Below the pieces are notes generated by a model that did not search any database, was not told the origin of the DNA, and was given only the letters and a program-made list of their open reading frames with translations. Made by a program: the position numbers and the translations under genes. Of a stretch of 5,241 nucleotides of DNA, positions 1 to 5,027 are shown piece by piece; positions within the stretch are counted from its first letter, which is position 1, and every line of letters begins with the position of its first letter. The stretch comes from Devosia sp. (lineage in GTDB: Bacteria > Pseudomonadota > Alphaproteobacteria > Rhizobiales > Devosiaceae): NCBI GenBank assembly GCA_011322005.1, contig DROE01000147.1, forward strand, positions 1-5,241. The letters are read 5' to 3'.

Positions 1-15
1 TCAGGGTAGTGGCGC

Positions 16-32
16 GTTGGGTTCGACCCAAC
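16..32. repeat. Perfect 7-bp inverted repeat (small hairpin)
   Basis: GTTGGGT (16-22) and ACCCAAC (26-32) are exact reverse complements separated by TCG. This can form a short hairpin in RNA or act as a dyad binding site. No T-run follows on either strand, so it does not look like an intrinsic terminator. Its role is unknown. Confidence 0.4.
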
Positions 33-59
33 AACCGTTCTCATTTATTAATGGAGGCC

Positions 60-95
60 GGGGGGGGGAGGGGGGTGGGGTATGCGTGGATGGGG
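60..95 (+). other. G-rich tract with G-quadruplex potential
   Basis: The + strand has nine Gs (60-68), A, six Gs (70-75), T, four Gs (77-80), and after an 11-base gap four more Gs (92-95). Another run of five Gs sits at 106-110. Four or more G-runs of at least four bases with short loops fit the usual G-quadruplex pattern. The tract lies in the non-coding leader upstream of the ribbon-helix-helix gene. On the other strand it is a C-rich stretch that any transcript continuing past terL would contain. Function is not shown. A sequencing or assembly error in the homopolymer length is possible. Confidence 0.5.
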
Positions 96-160
96 TGCTC
101 CTATAGGGGGCCTTTATGTCCTGCACTCACAATTTCTCAGTCTTTTCGATGTATGTCTTT

Positions 161-208
161 CTTACACACCTTGACACCGGGCCGCCCATACGCCACACTT
201 ACACACCT
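161..208 (+). repeat. 11-bp direct repeat pair CTTACACACCT
   Basis: CTTACACACCT occurs exactly at 161-171 and 198-208, 37 bases apart start to start. The first copy ends on the first base of the TTGACA box. The second covers the last bases of the presumed -10 box and the likely transcription start. Repeats framing a promoter directly upstream of a small ribbon-helix-helix gene are a usual operator layout for self-regulating proteins of this class. The binding itself is inference. Confidence 0.5.
171..199 (+). promoter_or_regulatory. Putative sigma70-type promoter for the ribbon-helix-helix gene
   Basis: A perfect -35 box TTGACA (171-176) is followed, after 17 bases, by CACACT (194-199). The -10 box is weak but keeps the important A at position 2 and T at position 6. 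The start codon is 23 bases after the end of the -10, which leaves room for a short leader with the ribosome binding site at 211-216. The same arrangement, including the identical CCACACTT, appears in front of the portal gene, which strengthens the call. Confidence 0.5.
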
Positions 209-222
209 ACAAGGAGTCCGCC

Positions 223-423
223 ATGCAACGAGTGAGCTTTTTTATTACACTGCGTCAGCTGAAGCAGCTGCGAGAATTCTCGAAACGCGAGGGAAGGTCG
301 ATGAGTGAGTTGTTCCGGCTTGCCATCGACAAGCTCTTGAAAGAAGAGGCTACGTCCACGCCACCACAGACGGGGGCTGCTCTCGCTGCCGCATCGGGGG
401 ATTCAACACCCGCCCAACCGTAG
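223..423 (+). CDS. Small ribbon-helix-helix (CopG/Arc-like) DNA-binding protein
   Basis: This 66-residue protein is a probable transcription regulator. Residues 2-9 form a short strand (QRVSFFIT) that would pair with a second copy to make the DNA-contacting ribbon. Helix 1 is about 10-22, the turn is REGRSMSE (22-29), and helix 2 is about 27-42. This is the normal pattern of the CopG/Arc/MetJ fold, which acts as a dimer. Residues 43-66 are a Pro/Ala/Thr/Ser-rich, probably disordered tail. AAGGAG (211-216) sits six bases before the ATG and fixes the start. The gene converges on terL, and its last 74 bases overlap the end of that gene. Those bases encode only the tail. The repeats flanking its promoter suggest self-regulation, and it may also act on the similar promoter upstream of the portal gene. 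The fold is well supported; target and role are inferred. Confidence 0.82.
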   Translation: MQRVSFFITLRQLKQLREFSKREGRSMSELFRLAIDKLLKEEATSTPPQTGAALAAASGDSTPAQP

Positions 424-1747
424 GGGTCTCGCACCCGGCGCATAGGTACTGCAGCGCATCTGCAAGGTCGGACCACGGGTGTGTCTTGTCCGGCTTGTCA
501 TCCACGTCGCCAGTCTTTTTCCTTTTATATTTATACTCTTGCAGCAGAGCCCGAACCAACAGGCGGCAACGATTCCGGTCTATCAGCAGGGCGGCCTTGC
601 CATCCAGCTGCCGTATGAGGAATTTCTCGACGGCACGCAGACGCGGCGCGATATCGTTGGTGGGTGCCGGGGAGACCGAGAGGCCCAGCCGCCGGATCAC
701 GTCGAAAACCGACTCTTCAGACACCTGCGATTTCATCCCCCCTGCCGGATCACCAATAATATGCACGCGCATGCCGGTGTAGCGGTCGTAGAGCACGGGG
801 TAGACTTTTTCGGTGATAAACTGCTCGACACCGATATCTTCTCCCGTAATTTCTTCCAGAATCAATAACCTGCCACGTGAATCCAGCTGCCCCAGCAGGA
901 CGGCGGGGGTGCGGCCCCAGTCCGCGCCGATGAGCAGGGGGCGCATGCGGTCGGGGATGAGGCCGGACTTTGCGGTGTGGAAATCGAGGTTGAAGGACTG
1001 CTTGAAGACAGCCTGACCTGACAGGTCATCGCCCCATTTCCCATGCACGTGCACTTTCACCCACTCTTCCGAGTGGCCCTGCATCAGGGACTCGTAATAC
1101 CCCTCGGGGAGGTTTTCGCGGTTCTCGGCGTCCGGGGCGAGGCCGCCGGGTTGTGTGAACAGGTCCCAGTTGTCCGGGCGGTTCAGCACCAGATGCTCGT
1201 GCCAGTCAGACCCTTCGGACCATGGGTTCGTTTCGGCGATGAGGCCGCGCCACGTGTAGCCGCCCATCGCCTTCGAGGGGTAGCGGCCGGTACGACCCAG
1301 TGCCGCCGCCACGACGGAGTACTCGACTTCTCGGCACTCGCTGATCCAGACGCCTGTCAGCTGCAGAGATAGCAGGCGACGCTGATCTTCCTTGTGCTCC
1401 AAGGGGAGTAGCAGCCAGTCGGACTCGACGCGGGTGCCGTCGGACAGGGGGAAACGGAAACGGAACGTGGACTCGGCGATTTTGAATTGCGTGGTGGGGC
1501 CGAGTATCTGCTTGATATCCTCTGCCACGGTCTGCTTCAGCTGGGGCAGCGTGTTACGGACGATGGCGAAACGGGTGCGGCGGATGCCGTCTGTCCATGG
1601 GGCCTGCTCCACCATGCGGCGTACCAGCTCCATGATCATGGCAAACGTCTTGCCACTACCAAGCGGCCCCACGGTGACGCGGACCAGAGCGTCCGACTGG
1701 TGAAAAGCCAGCAGGGTTGGGGTTGGCGTGTAGTCGATGCGGTGCAT
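350..1747 (-). CDS. terL: Terminase large subunit (packaging ATPase and nuclease)
   Basis: This 465-residue protein is the DNA-packaging motor, which docks on the portal, pumps DNA using ATP and cuts the concatemer. The ATPase domain has Walker A GPLGSGKT (27-34), a Walker B region VWISE (133-137) with the likely catalytic E137, and a coupling motif AETNPW (171-176). The RNase H-like nuclease domain follows: GADWG with D276, the acidic pair E298-E299, GDPAGG with D333, and HPWSDLADALQY with D427/D430. Length and domain order are normal for TerL. The C-terminal tail (from about 442) is Pro/Arg-rich and lies in the overlap with the convergent ribbon-helix-helix gene. No clear ribosome binding site precedes the ATG. 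Its A is the last base of the upstream gene's TGA (TGATG), so translation is probably coupled to terS. The Walker B carries S136 where many TerLs have Asp. Confidence 0.95.
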   Translation of the reverse strand: MHRIDYTPTPTLLAFHQSDALVRVTVGPLGSGKTFAMIMELVRRMVEQAPWTDGIRRTRFAIVRNTLPQLKQTVAEDIKQILGPTTQFKIAESTFRFRFPLSDGTRVESDWLLLPLEHKEDQRRLLSLQLTGVWISECREVEYSVVAAALGRTGRYPSKAMGGYTWRGLIAETNPWSEGSDWHEHLVLNRPDNWDLFTQPGGLAPDAENRENLPEGYYESLMQGHSEEWVKVHVHGKWGDDLSGQAVFKQSFNLDFHTAKSGLIPDRMRPLLIGADWGRTPAVLLGQLDSRGRLLILEEITGEDIGVEQFITEKVYPVLYDRYTGMRVHIIGDPAGGMKSQVSEESVFDVIRRLGLSVSPAPTNDIAPRLRAVEKFLIRQLDGKAALLIDRNRCRLLVRALLQEYKYKRKKTGDVDDKPDKTHPWSDLADALQYLCAGCETPTVGRVLNPPMRQREQPPSVVAWT

Positions 1748-2208
1748 CAGGTGTCCGAGGACTCGATAACCGGTTGTTTGTCAACGACAATTTCGTGTTT
1801 GGTGTCGCCGAGATTGATGTTGATGGCGAAACCTGCGCCAACACTGCCTTGCTCCTGCTTCTCGATACCTGCAAGGCGTTGAAAAGACTTGAAAACTTCG
1901 TTACGAGCGGTGGGGTTAACATCAAAGTCGACGCCCATGGCGAACAGGGAGGGCATCATTTCTTCGAGGGCGATCAAGGCCTTGAGGCGGATACGCTCTT
2001 CGGCGGACTCTGTGGAGGCCCATTTGGCCTTGGCGTCCTTCAGCGCCTTGGCGAAAGCGCCTGAATCGATGAGGCGTGCAGCCTGTTCCTTTGAATAGCC
2101 GAAGCGTTCGAAGACTTCGCTTGGTGGGTAAAGTCCGAGTGCCAATTCATTGATTAGCTTGGGAGAAATGTCGTTGTAGGAAATAGGTTGGTCAAGTGCG
2201 TTACCCAT
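1747..2208 (-). CDS. terS: Probable terminase small subunit (DNA recognition)
   Basis: This 153-residue protein lies directly upstream of terL and overlaps its start codon by one base. TerS proteins form a ring, bind the packaging start site and hand DNA to TerL. The N-terminal part has a helical segment, LALGLYPPSEVFERFGYSKE (about 18-37), that could be a helix-turn-helix. The middle is charged and helical, and a segment near FQRLAGIEK (about 112-120) resembles the 'AGI/AGL' region often seen before the C-terminal strand (GFAININL, about 130-137) of such proteins. I chose the ATG at 2208 because GAAGGG (complement of 2215-2220) lies six bases upstream. The frame is open back to 2301, but that extension would cover the shared promoter region and has no better binding site. 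The assignment rests mainly on operon position and general pattern. Confidence 0.75.
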   Translation of the reverse strand: MGNALDQPISYNDISPKLINELALGLYPPSEVFERFGYSKEQAARLIDSGAFAKALKDAKAKWASTESAEERIRLKALIALEEMMPSLFAMGVDFDVNPTARNEVFKSFQRLAGIEKQEQGSVGAGFAININLGDTKHEIVVDKQPVIESSDT

Positions 2209-2226
2209 GGGAAGCCCTTCGTGGGG

Positions 2227-2263
2227 TTGACAGCTTGACATTATTGTAATACTGCCCCACACT
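2227..2263 (+). promoter_or_regulatory. Putative rightward promoter for the portal/head operon
   Basis: Two TTGACA boxes lie in tandem at 2227-2232 and 2235-2240. The second is followed by a 17-base spacer and CACACT (2258-2263), giving CTTGACA-N16-CCACACTT, the same pattern as in front of the ribbon-helix-helix gene. The first box could instead work with the extended -10-like TGTAATACT (2245-2253), but that spacer of 15 bases is short. The portal ATG is 30 bases after the -10. The weak -10 suggests it may need an activator or be kept low. Confidence 0.5.
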
Positions 2264-2270
2264 TTTGCAA
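2243..2270 (-). promoter_or_regulatory. Putative leftward promoter for terS-terL
   Basis: Read on the - strand, TTGCAA (complement of 2265-2270) is followed after 16 bases by TACAAT (complement of 2243-2248), which matches the sigma70 -10 consensus at five of six positions. Transcription would start near 2236, giving a leader of about 28 bases with the terS ribosome binding site. Its footprint coincides with that of the rightward promoter, so both are unlikely to be occupied at once. Confidence 0.5.
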
Positions 2271-2292
2271 ACCATTGATTTGTGAGGAACCG

Positions 2293-4365
2293 ATGCCTCA
2301 AGGCGTACTCCGCGTCATGTCACCCGAGCAGACGACGCAGCTGCTCGATGAACAGGACGCCGCAAAACAGGAACCCGCCTTCGAAGAGAACGACGCCACG
2401 TCGGAACTCGCAGCCTACCTTTCCCGTCGATTCGACGAATTCCGAAACCATCGCAGTGCCCGCCGCATCGATAAGCGGTTGCAGGAAGCGCTGCGGGCCT
2501 ATAACGGTGAGTATCCGCCTGAGATTCTTCGGGAGATTGAACGGTTCGGAGGCTCGAAAGTCTTCTCGCGGTTGACGACGGTCAAATGTCGGGGCGCGAC
2601 AGCAGTCTTGCGGGATGTGTTTCTCGGGGCGCAGCGGCCGTGGGGGCTGCAGCCCACACCCGTGCCGGATATGCCGGACGACCTGCAGCAGAGCATCGAT
2701 GCGTTGGTGCAGTCTGAGGTTGCTACGCTGGAGACGAGCGGGCAGGCTGTACCGCCTGAGATCGTGCAACGGCGCAAGATGCAGTTGGTCGAAGCGGCGC
2801 GGCGGACACAGTTCAAGCAGGCAGAAAAGGCGTCCAAGAAAGCTGAAAAATTCATGGATGACATTCTGGTTGAAGGGGGGTTTTACTCGGCGTTGGCCGA
2901 GTTTTTGATTGACCTGCCGATTTTCCCGTATGCCTGTATCAAGGGGCCTGTCGTTCAGCAGGCGAGAAAGGTCAAATGGGTTGATGGCGAGTTGCAGGTC
3001 AAGGTTGCGCCGCAGATGTTCTGGCGGCGGGTCAGTCCCTTCGACTTGTTCGTAGAGCCCGGTGCTGATGCGGATATCCCCAATGCGGCAGTGTTTGAGC
3101 GGATACGGCTGTCACGGACCGAGTTGAATTCCTTGTTGGGGTTGCCCGGCTATGACGATGAGGCCATACGGGCAGTGCTTGAAGAGCATGGGCGGGGCGG
3201 GCTTTCTGAATGGATCGATACGACAGATAACACGCGGGCGTATCTCGAAGACAGGGAGGTGCCTCAACAGAATACGTCCGAGTTGATCGATACGCTTGAA
3301 TGGCACGGGCCAATTCAAGGTAAGTTGTTGAAAGAATTTGGGTTTACCGATAAACAGGTTGAAGACGAGCTGATTGACTATGACGTAACGGCTTGGCTGA
3401 TCGGTAACCATGTCATCAAGGTTCAAATGAACCCCAGTCCGCGTAAGCGGCACCCCTATTACATCACTTCTTTTGAAAAAGTCCCCGGCAGTGCCTATGG
3501 GCACGGCGTCTACGAAATTATTGCGGACGTTCAATCAGTTGCGAACGCGACGTTGCGGGCGTTGGTGAACAACCTGTCGATTTCGTCCGGGCCGCAAGTC
3601 ATTATCGACGAAACCCGGCTTTCCCCCACCACAGATGCTGATACGCTGTATCCGTGGAAGCGTTGGCGGATACAGACCGATATTGCGGGGGGTGGGCGTG
3701 ACAAGGCGATTGACTTCTACCAACCCAACAGCAATGCCAATGAGTTGTTGGCAGTCTATAACGCCATGACGACTATCGCGGATGAGGTGTCAGCCATTCC
3801 GCGATATATCACGGGGTCGAGCCGGGTGGGTGGCGCAGGGAGTACCGCGTCTGGGCTTGCGATGCTGCAGAGTAATGCGACCAAGGTGCTGCAGAATGTG
3901 GCGGCCAATATTGATCGGGATGTGATTTCGCCGCTTTTGCAGACGCTGTATGAAATGGTATTGCTGACAGATACGACGGGTGAGTTGCGAGGTGACAGTA
4001 GCATCGTTGTCCGAGGCATGGAGATTGCCTTGGCGAAGGAACAGGATCGGATGCGCCGACTCGAATTCCTGACGTTGACGGCGAATCCAGTGGATATGAA
4101 TATTGTAGGCGTCGAAGGGCGTGCAGCGATACTGCGGAGTCTGGCGGATGACCTTGGGTTGCCGGGGGATGAAATTGTTCCAGACTCTGATAAACTGCAA
4201 GCACTTCAAGAGGCTATGCAGCAACAGGAGATGGCGCAGCAGGCTGCAGCTGCGCAAGGGGCTCAGCCGCAGAGTAAAGATGGGGCGGGGCGTTTGGGTG
4301 AAGAGACGGACAATGCGTTCAGGAATCGGGCAGTGAGTGTTCCGTCAGTGCGTAATCTGGGTTAG
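2293..4365 (+). CDS. Portal protein (P22/podovirus type)
   Basis: This 690-residue protein would form the twelve-subunit ring at one head vertex, through which TerL pumps DNA and to which the tail attaches. Recognisable family patterns are an N-terminal block SRLTTVKCRGATAVLRDVF (92-110) followed by RPWGLQPTP (115-123). A charged helical insertion (about 135-190) comes next, then SPFDLFVEPGA (248-258). The signature core is PGSAYGHGVYEI (398-409), LRALVNNLSISSGPQVIID (421-439) and GSTASGLAMLQ (516-526), followed by the NIDRDVISPLLQTLYE helix (539-554). Residues 634-662 are Gln/Ala-rich, as in coiled-coil portal tails. Length fits large podovirus portals. The ATG at 2293 is preceded by GAGGA (2284-2288). 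A TTG at 2275 and an ATG at 2317 are alternative starts with weaker support. It is transcribed divergently from terS-terL and heads the rightward head operon. Confidence 0.92.
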   Translation: MPQGVLRVMSPEQTTQLLDEQDAAKQEPAFEENDATSELAAYLSRRFDEFRNHRSARRIDKRLQEALRAYNGEYPPEILREIERFGGSKVFSRLTTVKCRGATAVLRDVFLGAQRPWGLQPTPVPDMPDDLQQSIDALVQSEVATLETSGQAVPPEIVQRRKMQLVEAARRTQFKQAEKASKKAEKFMDDILVEGGFYSALAEFLIDLPIFPYACIKGPVVQQARKVKWVDGELQVKVAPQMFWRRVSPFDLFVEPGADADIPNAAVFERIRLSRTELNSLLGLPGYDDEAIRAVLEEHGRGGLSEWIDTTDNTRAYLEDREVPQQNTSELIDTLEWHGPIQGKLLKEFGFTDKQVEDELIDYDVTAWLIGNHVIKVQMNPSPRKRHPYYITSFEKVPGSAYGHGVYEIIADVQSVANATLRALVNNLSISSGPQVIIDETRLSPTTDADTLYPWKRWRIQTDIAGGGRDKAIDFYQPNSNANELLAVYNAMTTIADEVSAIPRYITGSSRVGGAGSTASGLAMLQSNATKVLQNVAANIDRDVISPLLQTLYEMVLLTDTTGELRGDSSIVVRGMEIALAKEQDRMRRLEFLTLTANPVDMNIVGVEGRAAILRSLADDLGLPGDEIVPDSDKLQALQEAMQQQEMAQQAAAAQGAQPQSKDGAGRLGEETDNAFRNRAVSVPSVRNLG
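2885..2906 (+). terminator. Terminator-like hairpin inside the portal gene
   Basis: ACTCGGC (2885-2891), loop GTTG, and GCCGAGT (2896-2902) form a perfect 7-bp GC-rich stem, followed at once by a T-run (2902-2906). This is the shape of an intrinsic terminator on the + strand. The other strand lacks the T-run after the stem. It sits about 590 bases into the portal reading frame and encodes normal residues, so translating ribosomes would normally disrupt it. It could still stop transcripts that are poorly translated. The T-run is short and chance is possible. Confidence 0.3.
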
Positions 4366-4373
4366 GAGGTGAT
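4364..4373 (+). promoter_or_regulatory. Near-perfect ribosome binding site AGGAGGTGAT
   Basis: Ten bases in a row match the complement of the usual 16S rRNA 3' end. The site shares its first two bases with the portal stop codon (TAG at 4363-4365) and lies eight bases (from AGGAGG) before the ATG at 4378. It is the strongest ribosome binding site in the window and decides the start of the next small gene. Confidence 0.85.
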
Positions 4374-4377
4374 TCTC

Positions 4378-4599
4378 ATGATGATGAAGCAGGGTAAGGA
4401 AAAGATGGGTGGCATGGATGAAAAGAAAAAGGGCCGCATGGGCGGTAAGGTCACGTACGGCAACATGAACCCGCACAAGGCAGGGGCCATGGCTGTTGGG
4501 ACTGAAGCGACGGGCAGTCCGGGTATGCGGCACATCAAGTGCATTCCGGGGAGCGGTGGCTTTTCCAAGCGCACGGGTTATGGTACGGAAGGTGTATGA
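4378..4599 (+). CDS. Small Gly/Lys/Met-rich phage protein, unknown function
   Basis: This 73-residue protein starts MMMKQGKEK and is not recognised as a known family. By count it has 17 Gly, 10 Lys and 9 Met. The first half is basic and Met-rich (MGGMDEKKKGRMGGK, 10-24). The second half has Gly/Ser/Thr-rich stretches and one Cys (C55), and ends FSKRTGYGTEGV. There is no signal peptide or membrane segment, and it is probably mostly unstructured. The start is fixed by the very strong AGGAGGTGAT at 4364-4373. A GTG at 4369 in the same frame lies inside that site and is unlikely to be used. The gene follows the portal by 12 bases, and its TGA overlaps the ATG of the next gene. Position between portal and scaffold and the strong translation signal suggest an abundant head-assembly or virion protein; this is inference. 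Confidence 0.75.
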   Translation: MMMKQGKEKMGGMDEKKKGRMGGKVTYGNMNPHKAGAMAVGTEATGSPGMRHIKCIPGSGGFSKRTGYGTEGV

Positions 4600-4790
4600 T
4601 GAAGCGCATTAAGGAAAGATCGGAAACGCTTGAAAACATTGGGACTACGTTTGGTCGGAAGCCCAATTTGAAGCGGTCGGATGAACAGGTGGCCATTGCC
4701 AACTATGAGCAGTGGTACAAGAAAGGGTATTCACCTAGCCGCCGTGAATATATTGGGTATCCCGGTTCGACGGTGTTTACCCGTAGATGA
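4596..4790 (+). CDS. Small basic phage protein, unknown function
   Basis: This 64-residue protein is not recognised as a known family. It is rich in Arg, Lys and aromatic residues: basic at the start (MMKRIKERSE), a helix-like middle (SDEQVAIANYEQWYKKGY, 28-45), then SRREYIGYPGSTVFTRR at the end. No membrane segment is seen. Two adjacent ATGs (4596 and 4599) are possible starts. The first overlaps the previous stop as ATGA. The second has better spacing from GGAAGG (4587-4592) and would give 63 residues. The gene ends in another ATGA overlap with the next one, so all three small genes are probably translated in a coupled way. The basic, aromatic composition would suit binding to nucleic acid or to an acidic partner such as the protein starting at 5028, but nothing in the sequence proves this. 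Confidence 0.7.
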   Translation: MMKRIKERSETLENIGTTFGRKPNLKRSDEQVAIANYEQWYKKGYSPSRREYIGYPGSTVFTRR

Positions 4791-5026
4791 GGCTGAATGA
4801 CGAGCAATTGCAAGCAGTTGCGGAACTGGTAAGGGGGCACAACCGCCAGTTCCTGTTGTTCCTCGAAGCGCTCGGTGACTACGGTGAGAAACTGGTGCAG
4901 CGCATGCTGTATGAAGAGCGTGAACAGGTTGAAGTCGTTCGTGGTATGGCGCGGGCCGTGACAGAGATTTTGGAAACTGTCCGAGATGCGCCGGATCAAT
5001 TTTCCAGAGTAAAGGAGAAGACTTGA
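4787..5026 (+). CDS. Small helical phage protein, unknown function
   Basis: This 79-residue protein is not recognised as a known family. It reads as nearly continuous amphipathic helix: LNDEQLQAVAELVRGHNRQF (3-22), a more hydrophobic piece LLFLEALGDYGEKLVQRML (23-41), then charged helix EEREQVEVVRGMARAVTEIL (43-62). The hydrophobic stretch is too short and interrupted for a membrane span; a helical bundle or coiled-coil oligomer is more likely. The ATG at 4787 overlaps the previous TGA as ATGA, and no ribosome binding site is visible, so translation probably depends on re-initiation. Its last codons contain the ribosome binding site for the next gene (AAGGAG, 5012-5017). It lies in the portal-scaffold interval, so a minor structural or assembly role is plausible but unproven. 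Confidence 0.7.
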   Translation: MRLNDEQLQAVAELVRGHNRQFLLFLEALGDYGEKLVQRMLYEEREQVEVVRGMARAVTEILETVRDAPDQFSRVKEKT

Positions 5027-5027
5027 T

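Noticed and set aside
16..32. GGGTTCGACCC resembles the T-arm of a tRNA
   Set aside because: The stem leaves only five loop bases instead of seven, forcing a seven-base loop breaks the pairing, and no acceptor, D or anticodon arm fits around it.
1..44. Short leftward frame starting at 44 and leaving the window
   Set aside because: Only about 14 codons are visible, with no ribosome binding site, so it cannot be supported.
101..110. CTATAGGGGG resembles the start of a T7-type promoter
   Set aside because: The upstream recognition part is absent, no single-subunit RNA polymerase is in the window, and the gene layout is not T7-like.
9..308. Open frame of 99 codons from a GTG at 9
   Set aside because: It runs through the G-tract and promoter region, has no ribosome binding site, gives a low-complexity product, and overlaps the well-supported ribbon-helix-helix gene in another frame.
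514..540. T-rich stretch as a terminator for the ribbon-helix-helix transcript
   Set aside because: No stable hairpin precedes it. The T-richness follows from the lysine-rich KYKRKK segment of TerL on the other strand.
1043..1372. Long open frame of 109 codons antisense to terL
   Set aside because: It lies wholly inside a confidently assigned gene and lacks a ribosome binding site or recognisable domains; GC-rich antisense frames stay open by chance.
2209..2301. N-terminal extension of the small terminase (start at 2301 or 2241)
   Set aside because: The upstream starts lack ribosome binding sites and would place coding sequence over the divergent promoters; the ATG at 2208 has GAAGGG at correct spacing.
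2875..2884. GGGGGGTTTT followed by a hairpin as a programmed frameshift site
   Set aside because: The GGGTTTT heptamer is out of phase with the portal reading frame for -1 slippage, and the hairpin starts directly after it without the usual spacer.
3790..4257. Open frame of 155 codons antisense to the portal gene
   Set aside because: It is antisense to a conserved part of the portal gene, its composition (rich in Arg, His, Gln) is typical of a shadow frame, and no start signal is seen.
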